Of a DNA stretch of 64,000 nucleotides, positions 48,109-57,876 are shown piece by piece. The stretch comes from SIG587 sp045531585. GTDB lineage: Bacteria; Bacillota; Clostridia; Oscillospirales; Acutalibacteraceae. Position 1 is the first letter of the stretch. The number at the start of each line of letters is the position of its first letter. Below the pieces are notes generated by a model, which did not search any database, was not told the DNA's origin, and saw only the letters and a list, made by a program, of their open reading frames with translations. The translations under genes and the position numbers were made by a program. Location: contig JAZSEH010000006.1 in the NCBI GenBank assembly GCA_045531585.1, positions 1 through 64,000 of the forward strand, given 5' to 3'.

Positions 48109-49809
48109 TTATTTTAGTATTTCATTAAAAAGTTTGTTGGCTATTCTGTTCATTTTTTCGCCATCTACCTTAACGATCTCGCGATCATAGCTTATGAGCC
48201 CGTTGGTTTCATCCTCAACGTCGGTAAGCTGGGTGTAAACCGTAGCGCAAAGTCCATCCTTAATAAAGGGGATTATCTCCTTCTCATAAAGGGAAATAAA
48301 GGCCTTTTCAAATTCCTCACGGTCCTCAAAAAGCTTATAGCCGTAGGTTTTTTCATCGTTAAACACGTGACCTTGGGGCTTAAAAGAGTATCCGCCAAAC
48401 TCTGAAAGGAATATAGGCTTTTGACTTTTTTTAAGCTTTACGGGTCTGAAGTAGATATGCTCGCTTTCAAAATCATTATATTTCGTTTTAAACCAACCCG
48501 AAGCGGTATCTATAAAGCGGCTATTGTCAAGACTGCGCATAAGGCCGTACATATCATCAGTATTAAATTGTCCCCAGCCTTCGTTGAATACTGTCCAACA
48601 ACAAATGCTGGGGTGCCTTGAAAGCTGTTTGACGGTTTGCTCCATCGCCACAATAAATGCGGTAATCTGTGCCTCACTTCGTCTGTTTAAAAAGGATGGA
48701 AGTTTCCTTATACCGATTGTTGGCAGAGCAGTATCCCTGAAAAACGAATATTTTCCGTTATTGACCATATCCTGAAAAACAATCATTCCAAGGCGGTCAC
48801 AGTCATAGTAAAACTGTTCAGGCTCAATTTTAATGTGCTTTCTGAGCATATTAAATCCCAGCGCCTTAGCGGTTTTAATATCCTGCTCGTAAAGACACAT
48901 ATCGGCAGGGGTGAAAATACCGTCACTAAAATAGCCTTGGTCAAGTAAGCCGTGGAAAAAATAGGGCTTGCCGTTAAGCAAAGTTCGGGAAACGCCGTCT
49001 ATCTCACGAATTTCAAGGCTTCTCAGTGCAAAATAGGTCTGTACAACGTCCATACCCGCTGTGATAGTGCTGTAGTACAAATAGGGATGCTCAGGTGACC
49101 AAAGCTCAGGGTTTTCGGGATAAAATTCACATTCACCGTCAACTATAGGAAGCTTAATTTCTCCCGTAGGCGAAGATAAACTTATTTCACCGTCCTTTAT
49201 ACCAACTACCTTAATTTTTGCACCGCAGGCATCTGCGGTAATTTTTATTTCCTTAATATAGTTTTGGGGAAGGCTTTCAAGCCAAACCGTCTGCCATATT
49301 CCCGAAGCGGGAGTATACCACATACCGCCCCTTTTGCGGCATTGCTTACCGTAGGGTAACACGCAGTTGTCAAAATCATTTACTGCACGTACCTCTAAAA
49401 GGTTTTCTTCCTTTAAAACGTCTGTAATATCAAAGGAAAAAGGGAAATATCCTCCTGTGTGCTCACCTAAAAAAACACCGTTTAAATATACCTGTGCCTT
49501 TTGATTAACTGCACCGAAGTGTAGTAAAACCTTATCCTTAATAAAACCCTCAGGCAGGGAAAAGACCCTGCGGTAAAAGAAAACGTCTCCCTTCTTAAAG
49601 GTACGGTTAATTCCCGAAAGCAGGCTTTCAGGACAATAAGGTACAATTATTTTTTCATTGTACTCAGGGGTATCGGTTTTTCCTGCAAAAAAATCCCACT
49701 GCCCGTTAAGGCAGAAAAAAGAGTCCCTTTTTAAAGTGGGCCTTGGATACTGGTTAAGGGGTATTTCAGGGAGGACACGACCCTGCTTTGTATATAAATG
49801 GTTAAGCAT
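48109..49809 (-). CDS. Glycoside hydrolase family 2 enzyme
   Basis: A 566-residue GH2 protein: a sugar-binding jelly roll (GQWDFFAGK ... FYRRVFSLPE), an immunoglobulin-like middle and a TIM barrel with acid/base WTVFNEGWGQF (about residue 410) and nucleophile IFLSEFGGY (about 468). Typical GH2 activities are beta-galactosidase, beta-glucuronidase or beta-mannosidase; the specificity is not readable. No signal peptide, so cytoplasmic. It overlaps the end of an MFS transporter gene by 8 bases and is therefore coupled to import of the substrate. Confidence 0.92.
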   Translation of the reverse strand: MLNHLYTKQGRVLPEIPLNQYPRPTLKRDSFFCLNGQWDFFAGKTDTPEYNEKIIVPYCPESLLSGINRTFKKGDVFFYRRVFSLPEGFIKDKVLLHFGAVNQKAQVYLNGVFLGEHTGGYFPFSFDITDVLKEENLLEVRAVNDFDNCVLPYGKQCRKRGGMWYTPASGIWQTVWLESLPQNYIKEIKITADACGAKIKVVGIKDGEISLSSPTGEIKLPIVDGECEFYPENPELWSPEHPYLYYSTITAGMDVVQTYFALRSLEIREIDGVSRTLLNGKPYFFHGLLDQGYFSDGIFTPADMCLYEQDIKTAKALGFNMLRKHIKIEPEQFYYDCDRLGMIVFQDMVNNGKYSFFRDTALPTIGIRKLPSFLNRRSEAQITAFIVAMEQTVKQLSRHPSICCWTVFNEGWGQFNTDDMYGLMRSLDNSRFIDTASGWFKTKYNDFESEHIYFRPVKLKKSQKPIFLSEFGGYSFKPQGHVFNDEKTYGYKLFEDREEFEKAFISLYEKEIIPFIKDGLCATVYTQLTDVEDETNGLISYDREIVKVDGEKMNRIANKLFNEILK

Positions 49810-51097
49810 TCTTTTTTCTCCCAACCTTAAAGATAAGTACTAAAATCAAGCAAAGTAAAAAGCATACAGCAAGGGCGCTTAAAAAGATGTTTTCATTTGG
49901 GATAAAAGAAACTGTACCGTCGTTATTGGTTATAGTTTCGGCATTACGCAGCACTGCGGCACCTATGGCGGGACCGATTATTCCGGGAATAAGCACCTGA
50001 CCCACAATACGCAGTCCCTGAAACATTCCTGCTTTATTTTCAGGTGTGTGCTGTCTTATAACTGCACCAAAGGCCGCCATACCCGAAAGATAACCGCACA
50101 TCATAAACAGAGAACCGACAAAAACAAGGGCGGTGTTTTTTGAAATAAAAAGAATTAAAAATCCGCTCATAAGGATGCTTACGGCCACGGCTACCGCCTT
50201 GTTGAATCCGATTCTATCATATATTCTTCCGAAAAATGCGGTAAAAATTGCCGCAAGTATAATGGCAGGTGCCATTATAAGCACATAATTGGAAAGCTTA
50301 AGACTGACCTCGTAGTAAAGAATAAGGTAGGGCATAAATATTTGTATTGCAATACCAAATACCGCATAGGCGCCAAGGCACAGGTAAAGCATATAATTCG
50401 CCTTTATAATTGAAGGCCTAAATCCGTAAAATATGTTTTTAAAATAACTGCTGTTTTCTTGACAGCGTACAGCTGATTCTTTAATCAGTACAATACCAAG
50501 AAGACCTATTATGAAAACGGCTACACCAATAATTATAAAAATGGCGGTCCAGCTTTCGCTTTTGTTAAGGTCAAAGGCCATAAAGCCTCCGAAAACGGCA
50601 AGAATGGCAACAAGGGGCATCATTGAATTTATGCCCTCTGCCGCACCGCGATCGGTATCATCGGTGCTTTCGGTAAGCCAGGCGTTAAAGCAGGCGTCAT
50701 TTGCACTGGAGCCAAAAAAGGTCATAACGCAATCCATAATAATGACAAGAGTTATACATATCGCAGATGTGCTCACCGCAGTGGGGAAGAAGGCCCCTAT
50801 TATGTCGGGACGGATTAGTGCAAAGCTTAAAATGGAAAGGCCCCAAAGCATATAACCGCCACAAATAAATATTTTTCGTTTACCTATCTTATCGGATAGC
50901 GCACCGATTATAAGAGTTGTAACGGTGGCGGCAACGGCGGAGGCGGCTACCATTGCAGAAATATCTGCTGCACTCGCGCCAAACATTTTATAAATAAATA
51001 CATTAAAATACATATTTTCAACCACCCAGGCTATCTGTCCCGTAAGGCTGAAAATAACAAGTGCCAACCAGAATTTTGTACCCTTTTTATTCTTCAT
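49802..51097 (-). CDS. MFS sugar transporter (SLC45-like)
   Basis: A 431-residue major facilitator with twelve helices. GALSDKIGKRKIFICGG (between helices 2 and 3) is the MFS signature loop, repeated in degenerate form as GRIYDRIGFNKAVAVA in the second half. It probably takes up the oligosaccharide or glycoside cleaved by the GH2 enzyme encoded downstream. ATG 51097 follows AGAGGTG; upstream in-frame sequence lacks support and contains the promoter. Confidence 0.9.
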   Translation of the reverse strand: MKNKKGTKFWLALVIFSLTGQIAWVVENMYFNVFIYKMFGASAADISAMVAASAVAATVTTLIIGALSDKIGKRKIFICGGYMLWGLSILSFALIRPDIIGAFFPTAVSTSAICITLVIIMDCVMTFFGSSANDACFNAWLTESTDDTDRGAAEGINSMMPLVAILAVFGGFMAFDLNKSESWTAIFIIIGVAVFIIGLLGIVLIKESAVRCQENSSYFKNIFYGFRPSIIKANYMLYLCLGAYAVFGIAIQIFMPYLILYYEVSLKLSNYVLIMAPAIILAAIFTAFFGRIYDRIGFNKAVAVAVSILMSGFLILFISKNTALVFVGSLFMMCGYLSGMAAFGAVIRQHTPENKAGMFQGLRIVGQVLIPGIIGPAIGAAVLRNAETITNNDGTVSFIPNENIFLSALAVCFLLCLILVLIFKVGRKKNA

Positions 51098-51118
51098 AAA
51101 AAACACCTCTTTTAAATA

Positions 51119-51148
51119 ATGATAACACTCATATGTATCGGTAGTCAA
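51119..51148 (-). promoter_or_regulatory. Promoter of the MFS-GH2 operon with possible operator
   Basis: Minus strand: TTGACT (51143-51148), 18-base spacer, TATCAT (51119-51124). The spacer region (51121-51139) reads GATAACACTCATATGTATC, an imperfect palindrome that might be an operator. Confidence 0.6.
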
Positions 51149-51196
51149 TAATTTTTGTTTAAAGGGTAAAAATTTAAATTGCGGGAAAACATTTTC

Positions 51197-51225
51197 TTGC
51201 GTTAAAGCCGTAAAGAATGTATACT
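51197..51225 (+). promoter_or_regulatory. Promoter of the HD-Na/Pi operon
   Basis: TTGCGT (51197-51202), 17-base spacer, TATACT (51220-51225). Confidence 0.7.
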
Positions 51226-51259
51226 GTATATTGAGGAGAAATACATCAAGAGGTGTTTT

Positions 51260-51919
51260 ATGGTAACCTTTGAAAGTATAAAGCATAATGAAACGGTTAA
51301 TACGTACATCAAAAAAGCCGATAATACGCTATCTGCACTGGGTTATACGGAGCATAGCTTTGCCCACGTTACCCGCGTTGCCGAAACTGCACGGTATATT
51401 TTAAAAACCTTAGGCTTTGATGAGCATATAGTGGAGCTGGCAGGAATAGCAGGCTATATGCACGATATAGGTAACCTTGTAAATAGGGTAGACCATTCCC
51501 AAAGCGGCGGTGTAATGGCGTTCCGTATTCTTGACAGGCTTAATATGCCTCCGGAGGATATTGCCGATATAGTTTCTGCCATAGGCAATCACGATGAGGG
51601 AACAGGCGTGCCTGTTAACGAAATGGCCGCGGCACTTATTCTTGCCGATAAATCCGACGTTCGCCGCAGCCGAGTGCGTAATGATGACGAAAAGACCTTT
51701 GATATACACGACAGGGTAAATTATTCCGTAGAAAATTCGGTGCTCGAAATCAATAACGAACGTACTGAAATATTGCTTTCCCTTAAGGTTGATACCAAAT
51801 ATGGCTCGGTAATGGATTATTTTGAAATATTTATGCAACGTATGCTTTTATGTCGTAAGGCGGCAGAAAAATTAGGGTTATCATTTAAACTGAAAATAAA
51901 CGGACAACCGTTAATATAG
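51260..51919 (+). CDS. HD-domain phosphohydrolase
   Basis: A 219-residue protein with the HD metal site: HSFAHVTRVAE (about residue 32), AGYMHDIGNLV (about 68) and AIGNHDEGTG (about 111), then LADKSDVRRSRVR. The family includes nucleotide and signalling-nucleotide hydrolases. AGAGGTG precedes ATG 51260. It leads an operon with the Na/Pi symporter 28 bases downstream. Substrate unknown. Confidence 0.88.
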   Translation: MVTFESIKHNETVNTYIKKADNTLSALGYTEHSFAHVTRVAETARYILKTLGFDEHIVELAGIAGYMHDIGNLVNRVDHSQSGGVMAFRILDRLNMPPEDIADIVSAIGNHDEGTGVPVNEMAAALILADKSDVRRSRVRNDDEKTFDIHDRVNYSVENSVLEINNERTEILLSLKVDTKYGSVMDYFEIFMQRMLLCRKAAEKLGLSFKLKINGQPLI

Positions 51920-51947
51920 GGATAAAATTGTTAAGGAGAAATGAGAA

Positions 51948-53696
51948 ATGACGATTTTTGACGTATTTATGTTGCTTGGAGGTCTTGCCTTCTTCCTGTA
52001 TGGAATGAATGTGCTGTCAGGCGGCCTTGAAAAGCTTTCAGGCGGTAAGCTTGAAAGCACACTTCGTAAAATGACCAACAACCCTTATAAAAGCCTTTTA
52101 CTTGGTGCAGGAATAACGGTTGCAATTCAGTCCTCCTCCGCTATGACGGTTATGTTGGTTGGTCTTGTAAACTCCGGCATTATGCAGCTTTCTCAGACTG
52201 TAGGCGTAATTATGGGCTCTAATATAGGTACCACCCTTACCGCCTGGATATTAAGCCTTGCAGGAATTGAAAGTGACAACGCTCTTGTTAAAATGTTTAA
52301 GCCTGAAAGTTTTTCACCCCTTGTGGCTTTTATAGGTATTGCTCTTGTTATGCTTTGCAAAAAGCAGAAGCGTAGGGATATTGGTGAAATAATGGTAGGC
52401 TTTGCCGTGCTTATGTACGGTATGGTGCTTATGGGTGACGCAATGGAGCCCCTGCAACAGTCTGAACAGTTTAAAAGCCTGCTTACAGCCTTTAATAACC
52501 CCATTTTAGGTGTTGTTGTGGGTGCCTTGTTTACAGGTATTATCCAAAGCTCTGCTGCATCGGTTGGTATTTTGCAGACCCTTTCAATGAGCGGAAGCAT
52601 TACATACGGTATGGCTATTCCTATCATAATGGGTCAGAACATCGGCACCTGCGTTACTGCGCTGATTTCAAGTATCGGTGTTAACAAAAATGCAAAACGT
52701 GTATCTGTAGTTCATATTGCTTTTAACCTTATAGGAACCGTTACTTGCCTTATTCTGTTCTTTGGCTTACATGCAATATTTAAATTCTCCTTTGTGGATG
52801 ATGCCATAAGCCCTGTTCAGATAGCCCTTTGCCACAGTATATTTAATGTGTTTACCACCGTTATCCTTTTGCCTGCTTCAAAACTTCTTGTGAAAATTGC
52901 AGAAAAGGTTATTCCCGATAAGGGCACCGATGAAAAATACACCCTTATTGATGACCGTCTTCTTAATACACCTTCTTTCGCTATTTCCGAGTGCATTAAC
53001 GCCACTGTTGAAATGGCTAATATTGCTAAGAACTCCATACATAGTTCTCTTGCTCTTCTTTGGAATTATAATGAAAAGAACGCAACCGAAATTACCGAGG
53101 CAGAGGATAAGCTGGATATGTTTGAGGATAAGCTAGGCTCATTCCTTGTTAAGCTTTCCGCAAAAGAGGTTTCGGATTCCGACTCAAGAAAGATTTCACG
53201 TATGTTACACACAATAGGAGATCTTGAGCGTATCGGTGACCACGCACTTAATCTTGTTGATGCGGCACAGGAAATAGATGAAAAGAAAATAGTTTTCTCT
53301 CCCGAAGCTGTTCGTCAGGTTAAAATTGCTACCGATGCCATAAACGAGATTATTGATATTACAATAACTGCCTTTGCTAATAACGACCTTGAACTTGCAT
53401 CCCGCGTTGAGCCCCTTGAGCAGGTTGTAGACGGTCTTATGGCGGCCATTCGATCAGGTCATATCGACCGCCTGCAGGCAGGTGAATGTACCATTGAAAT
53501 GGGCTTTGTCCTTTCAGATATAATGAATAACTTTGAGCGTATTTCAGACCATTGCTCCAATATTGCCGTTACACTTATTGAAATTGCTCAGAATAGCTTT
53601 GATACACACGAATATCTCCATTCTGTAAAGACTATGAGTAACGAAAGCTTTAAAACTATGTTTGAGTCTTACAGCGCAAAATACGCAATAAAATAA
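51948..53696 (+). CDS. Na/Pi cotransporter with C-terminal PhoU-like domain
   Basis: A 582-residue protein. Two inverted Na_Pi_cotrans repeats contain the QSSSAMTVMLVGLVNSG (about 61) and QSSAASVGILQTLSMSG (about 200) motifs that bind sodium and phosphate; a cytoplasmic PhoU-like helical region (about 350-560; RMLHTIGDLERIGDHA, NNFERISDHCSNIA) follows. It probably moves phosphate with sodium. AAGGAGAAA precedes the ATG. The next gene starts two bases after its stop. Confidence 0.93.
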   Translation: MTIFDVFMLLGGLAFFLYGMNVLSGGLEKLSGGKLESTLRKMTNNPYKSLLLGAGITVAIQSSSAMTVMLVGLVNSGIMQLSQTVGVIMGSNIGTTLTAWILSLAGIESDNALVKMFKPESFSPLVAFIGIALVMLCKKQKRRDIGEIMVGFAVLMYGMVLMGDAMEPLQQSEQFKSLLTAFNNPILGVVVGALFTGIIQSSAASVGILQTLSMSGSITYGMAIPIIMGQNIGTCVTALISSIGVNKNAKRVSVVHIAFNLIGTVTCLILFFGLHAIFKFSFVDDAISPVQIALCHSIFNVFTTVILLPASKLLVKIAEKVIPDKGTDEKYTLIDDRLLNTPSFAISECINATVEMANIAKNSIHSSLALLWNYNEKNATEITEAEDKLDMFEDKLGSFLVKLSAKEVSDSDSRKISRMLHTIGDLERIGDHALNLVDAAQEIDEKKIVFSPEAVRQVKIATDAINEIIDITITAFANNDLELASRVEPLEQVVDGLMAAIRSGHIDRLQAGECTIEMGFVLSDIMNNFERISDHCSNIAVTLIEIAQNSFDTHEYLHSVKTMSNESFKTMFESYSAKYAIK

Positions 53697-53698
53697 AT

Positions 53699-54166
53699 AT
53701 GATTAAAACCAATGCAATGCGTATACTTGACAAAGCGAAGGTGGAATACGCCTTCGCCGAATATGAGTATGACGAAAAAGATTTAAACGGCAAGCATATC
53801 GCCGATAATATGGGAGTACCCTATTCACAGGTGTTTAAAACCCTTGTAACAAGGGGACAGGGCGGCTTTTACGTGTTCTGTATACCTGTTGATAAGGAGC
53901 TCGACCTGAAAAAATGCGCCCGCGCCGCAGGGGTTAAAAGCGTTGAGATGATAGCCGTTAAGGAAATGCTTTCCGTTACGGGGTATATCCGCGGTGGGTG
54001 TTCACCCGTGGGCATGAAAAAATTCTATCCCACCTTCTTTGACCAAAGCGCCCTTTCACAGGAGAAAATTGCCGTGAGTGCAGGCGTTCGCGGAGGGCAG
54101 ATAATCTTAGAGCCCGAAACACTTATAAATTTTGTGAAGGCAGGTGTGGCTTCACTAACTCAGTAA
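53699..54166 (+). CDS. YbaK/EbsC-type aminoacyl-tRNA deacylase
   Basis: A 155-residue YbaK-fold protein: GVPYSQVFKTLVTRG (about 40-54), KKCARAAGVKSVEMI and GGCSPVGMKKFYPTFFD with the conserved lysine and the G-x-S/C-P loop. Such proteins remove mischarged amino acids, typically Cys from tRNA-Pro. It begins two bases after the Na/Pi gene, with no strong ribosome site; likely coupled. Fourteen bases before citrate synthase. Confidence 0.9.
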   Translation: MIKTNAMRILDKAKVEYAFAEYEYDEKDLNGKHIADNMGVPYSQVFKTLVTRGQGGFYVFCIPVDKELDLKKCARAAGVKSVEMIAVKEMLSVTGYIRGGCSPVGMKKFYPTFFDQSALSQEKIAVSAGVRGGQIILEPETLINFVKAGVASLTQ

Positions 54167-54180
54167 AAAAGGAGAAAAAG

Positions 54181-55542
54181 ATGAAAAATTCCTATTCCGA
54201 CATAACCCCCTATATCTGGCAGCTTTCGGATCTTTCCACTAAAAATTATAATATCCTTCCAGAAAAGTACGTTGAGCATCAGGTTAAAAGAGGCCTTCGT
54301 GATATAGATGGTAAGGGTGTTGTTACAGGCCTTACGGAAATTTCGTATATTAAGTCTAAGGAACGCCTTGCTGACGGTACCGAGGTTGGCTGTGAGGGTG
54401 AACTGCGTTATCGTGGAATAAATATAAAGGACCTTGTAAACGGATTTATGTCTGAAAAGCGTTTCGGTTTTGAAGAGTCTATATATTTATTGCTTTTTTC
54501 GCAGCTCCCCACCGCAGGTGAACTGCGCCGTTTCAGAGAGTTGCTCAGCGGAATGCGCAGTCTTCCCAGCTCCTTTGTGCGTGATATGATATTAAAGGCT
54601 CCGGGTAAGGACCTTATGAATATCCTTTCCAGAAGCGTGTTGGCCCTTTATGCATACGATGATAATCCCGATGATATATCGGTTGCAAACGTTCTGCGTC
54701 AAAGTTTGTTTCTTATTTCGGTTTTTCCGATGCTTTCGGTTTACGGATATCAGTCCTTCCAGCACTATTATAACAATAAAAGTCTGTTTATTCATCTTCC
54801 AAAGCCCGAACGTTCCATTGCGGAAAATATCCTTGGACTTTTACGTGAGGATGAGCAGTATTCAAATCTTGAGGCCCGCATTTTGGATCTCGCTCTTGTG
54901 CTTCATGCAGAGCACGGCGGTGGTAATAACTCCACCTTTACAACCCATGTTGTAACCTCATCAGGTACCGATACTTATTCTTCGGTTGCGGCGGCCCTCG
55001 GCTCCCTTAAGGGACCACGCCACGGCGGTGCCAATGTTAAGGTTGTAAAGATGTTTGACGATATGAAAAAAAGCATCAATACCCACAGTGATGGTGAAAT
55101 TGAGGATTATCTTGTTAAACTTCTAAATAAAGAGGCCTTTGACAAAACAGGACTCATTTACGGTATGGGCCACGCTGTTTATTCCAAGTCCGACCCACGC
55201 TCAGAGGTGCTTATGACCTGTGCTAAGGACCTTTCTGTTGAAAAAGGCTTCGAGGAGGAGTATGAGCTTTATACCAAGGTTGCCCGTCTTGCTCCACAGA
55301 TTATAGCTGAAAAGCGTAAGATGTATAAGGGCGTTTGCACCAATGTTGACTTTTATTCAGGTCTTGTTTACAGAATGCTTGGATTACCTTACGAAATGTA
55401 TACTCCTATATTTGCCGTTTCCCGTATAGCAGGCTGGAGCGCCCATAGAATTGAAGAAATTCAAAGCAACGGAAAAATTATTCGTCCTGCATACGTCAAC
55501 GTTAAGGAAAAACGGGAATACACACCTATTGATATGAGATAA
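54181..55542 (+). CDS. Citrate/2-methylcitrate synthase
   Basis: A 453-residue protein of the citrate synthase family. Catalytic and substrate residues are present: LHAEHGGGNNSTFTTHVVTSS (first His pair, about 240-260), GPRHGGANVKV, GMGHAVYSKSDPRSEV (second His, about 322) and FYSGLVYRMLG (Asp/Arg region). It condenses oxaloacetate with acetyl-CoA, giving citrate for glutamate synthesis in anaerobes. No aconitase or isocitrate dehydrogenase lies nearby. AAAGGAGAAAA precedes the ATG. Confidence 0.95.
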   Translation: MKNSYSDITPYIWQLSDLSTKNYNILPEKYVEHQVKRGLRDIDGKGVVTGLTEISYIKSKERLADGTEVGCEGELRYRGINIKDLVNGFMSEKRFGFEESIYLLLFSQLPTAGELRRFRELLSGMRSLPSSFVRDMILKAPGKDLMNILSRSVLALYAYDDNPDDISVANVLRQSLFLISVFPMLSVYGYQSFQHYYNNKSLFIHLPKPERSIAENILGLLREDEQYSNLEARILDLALVLHAEHGGGNNSTFTTHVVTSSGTDTYSSVAAALGSLKGPRHGGANVKVVKMFDDMKKSINTHSDGEIEDYLVKLLNKEAFDKTGLIYGMGHAVYSKSDPRSEVLMTCAKDLSVEKGFEEEYELYTKVARLAPQIIAEKRKMYKGVCTNVDFYSGLVYRMLGLPYEMYTPIFAVSRIAGWSAHRIEEIQSNGKIIRPAYVNVKEKREYTPIDMR

Positions 55543-55565
55543 TTTTTAAGATTGGAGGGAGAAAT

Positions 55566-56420
55566 ATGACTCAGGAAATAAAAAATAAAACATTTGACGA
55601 GGAGCGCTCCCTCTATCATCTTGAAAACGCAACGGTTAAAAACTGTGTTTTTGCAGGCCCTGCCGACGGTGAATCGGCTTTAAAGGAGGCAAGAAACGTA
55701 ACCGTTACCGATTGTAGCTTTTCTTTGCGCTATCCTTTATGGCACGTTAAAAAGTACCGCCTTTTAAACAGCATCCTTGATGAAATGACAAGGGCTCCTC
55801 TTTGGTACTCTGAGGAAGGGGAGATAAACGGCTGCGAAATCACAGGGGTTAAATGCCTGCGTGAGTGCGATGATACCGTTATAAAAAACAGTAAAATCAT
55901 CTCTCCCGAATTTGGTTGGCGATGCAGAGGGCTGGATATACATAACAGTACTATTGAAAGTGAATATCTGTTTTTCGAAAGCAAGGGTGCAATAATAAAT
56001 AACCTTGAAATGAAAGGCAAATATTCCTTCCAGTATACCGAAAACCTAAATATTAAAAATTCCAATCTTGATACAAAGGATGCCTTCTGGCACAGTCTGA
56101 ACGTAACGGTGGAAAATTCCGTAATAAAGGGTGAGTATCTTGGTTGGTATTCAAAGGGGCTTACCCTTAAAAACTGTAAAATAATAGGAACACAGCCCCT
56201 TTGCTACTGCAAGGATTTGACCCTTATTGATTGCACTATGGCGGATACCGACCTTTCCTTTGAGTATTCAGAAGTAAATGCAACGATAAAGGGAAATATA
56301 TTATCGGTAAAAAATCCTGCCAAGGGAAAAATTATTGCCGATTCTATTGGTGAAGTTATCCTTGAGGGCTCCGTTATGGAAACATATTGTGAAATTAAAA
56401 CCTTAACGGCCGCGAAATAA
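55566..56420 (+). CDS. DUF3737 right-handed beta-helix protein
   Basis: A 284-residue protein made of short beta-solenoid repeats: ENATVKNCVFAGPADGESALKEARNVTVTDCSF, later KNSKIISPEFGWRCRGLDIHNSTI, LKNCKIIGTQPLCYCKDLTLIDCTM. The family is DUF3737, of unknown role; a pentapeptide- or hexapeptide-like structural scaffold is likely. GGAGGGAGAA precedes the ATG. Last gene of the citrate synthase operon; the pyr leader begins soon after. Confidence 0.9.
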   Translation: MTQEIKNKTFDEERSLYHLENATVKNCVFAGPADGESALKEARNVTVTDCSFSLRYPLWHVKKYRLLNSILDEMTRAPLWYSEEGEINGCEITGVKCLRECDDTVIKNSKIISPEFGWRCRGLDIHNSTIESEYLFFESKGAIINNLEMKGKYSFQYTENLNIKNSNLDTKDAFWHSLNVTVENSVIKGEYLGWYSKGLTLKNCKIIGTQPLCYCKDLTLIDCTMADTDLSFEYSEVNATIKGNILSVKNPAKGKIIADSIGEVILEGSVMETYCEIKTLTAAK

Positions 56421-56446
56421 TATATAAATATATATAAAATATACAG

Positions 56447-56475
56447 TTGACAAATTTCATAAAAAGTGGTATACT
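56447..56475 (+). promoter_or_regulatory. pyr operon promoter
   Basis: TTGACA (56447-56452), 17-base spacer, TATACT (56470-56475): near consensus. Confidence 0.88.
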
Positions 56476-56490
56476 CTCATAAGTGAAAAT

Positions 56491-56607
56491 TGATCTTTAA
56501 GCTTGATCCTGTGAGGTCGGCAAGATTGACGGATATTATGGGTAGGTACAGCTGGCTGTATCTGTTTTTGTGTATGCGTCTTGTCGGTCTCCGGCAAGAC
56601 TTTTTTT
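56491..56607 (+). promoter_or_regulatory. PyrR-type attenuator leader with terminator
   Basis: CCTGTGAGGTCGGCAAG (56509-56525), preceded by CTTTAAGCTTGAT, matches the PyrR-binding hairpin loop of Firmicute pyr leaders. The terminator is GTCTTGTCGG-tct-CCGGCAAGAC (56578-56600) with T7. CGGCAAGA occurs twice (56519-56526 and 56593 onwards), so GTCTTGTCGG can pair with either copy. Uridine nucleotides bound to PyrR would favour termination. Confidence 0.85.
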
Positions 56608-56631
56608 AAAACTGTAAGGGAGAAAGATAAA

Positions 56632-57843
56632 ATGACAGGCATTAAAAAATCAATGCAAAAAGAGATATCTGCCGTAAGCTCTGCCGATTGTCTCGGTACC
56701 TTTGTTTCCCTTTTTCCCACTTTACAGGATGAATTATCCAGGTTTACTTTTTTACCCGGTTTTTGCGATGTGCATGTGCATTTTCGTGAGCCGGGTTTTT
56801 CTTATAAAGAAACCATTGCCACAGGTAGCGCTGCCGCCGCCAGGGGTGGATATACTGCTGTTTGCACAATGCCGAATTTAAATCCCGTGCCCGATAGTGC
56901 CGAGCATTTAAAGCAGCAGCTTGATTTAATAGAAAAATCAGGAACGATAAATATCTATCCTTACGGCTCAATAACCGTAGCCCAACATGGTCAGGCCCTT
57001 TCGGATATGGAGGGAATGTGCCAAAGCGTTATCGCTTTTTCTGATGACGGCAGGGGAGTGCAGAGTGAAGAAATGATGCTCCGCGCTATGGAAAAGGCTA
57101 AGGAGCTTGGTAAAATAATAGTAGCCCATTGTGAGGTTAACGACCTGCTTCAGGGCGGATATATCCATAAAGGCCAATATGCAAGGCTGCACGGCCATAA
57201 AGGTATATGCTCTGAAAGTGAATATGAACAAATTGCCCGTGATATTGAGCTTGCGGCGAAGGTGGGCTGCAGCTATCACGTATGCCATATTTCCGCAAAG
57301 GAAAGCGTTGATATTATACGTCAGGCTAAAAAAAGCGGAGTAGATATTACCTGTGAAACAGCTCCTCATTACCTTGTACTTGATGAAAACGACTTAAGGG
57401 AAGAGGGAAGGTTCAAAATGAACCCACCCCTTCGCGGTGCCGAAGATAAGCAGGCGCTGATAGAGGGTATACTTGACGGTACCATTGATATGATAGCTAC
57501 CGACCACGCTCCCCACAGTGCAGAGGAAAAGGGAAAAGGCCTTGAAAAAAGCGCCTTTGGTATTGTGGGACTTGAGACGGCGTTCCCCGTAATGTATACC
57601 CATTTTGTTAAAACGGGAATTTTAAGTCTTCACCGCCTCACCCAGCTTATGTGTATAAATCCGCGTATGCGCTTTGCAATCCCTCTTGGTGAGGATTTTA
57701 CCGTATGGGAGCTTGATAAGGAAATAACGGTTAATCCCGAAAACTTTGCCTCAATGGGTAAGGCCACGCCATTTGCAGGAGAAAAGCTTTTCGGCGAATG
57801 TGTAGCCACAGTATGCGGCGGAAAGTTAGTATATAAAAGATAA
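56632..57843 (+). CDS. pyrC: Dihydroorotase
   Basis: A 403-residue dihydroorotase. Metal-binding FCDVHVHFREPGF (about 45-57), the Asp-rich CETAPHYLVLDEND and DMIATDHAPHSAEEKGKG (about 285) are all present. It closes carbamoyl aspartate to dihydroorotate. ATG 56632 follows AAGGGAGAAAG; an earlier in-frame codon lies inside the leader terminator. First structural gene of the operon; an aspartate carbamoyltransferase (pyrB) gene is not present in the visible operon. Confidence 0.97.
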   Translation: MTGIKKSMQKEISAVSSADCLGTFVSLFPTLQDELSRFTFLPGFCDVHVHFREPGFSYKETIATGSAAAARGGYTAVCTMPNLNPVPDSAEHLKQQLDLIEKSGTINIYPYGSITVAQHGQALSDMEGMCQSVIAFSDDGRGVQSEEMMLRAMEKAKELGKIIVAHCEVNDLLQGGYIHKGQYARLHGHKGICSESEYEQIARDIELAAKVGCSYHVCHISAKESVDIIRQAKKSGVDITCETAPHYLVLDENDLREEGRFKMNPPLRGAEDKQALIEGILDGTIDMIATDHAPHSAEEKGKGLEKSAFGIVGLETAFPVMYTHFVKTGILSLHRLTQLMCINPRMRFAIPLGEDFTVWELDKEITVNPENFASMGKATPFAGEKLFGECVATVCGGKLVYKR

Positions 57844-57876
57844 TTTAATATAAAGATTTTTCAGGAGGAAAAAACA

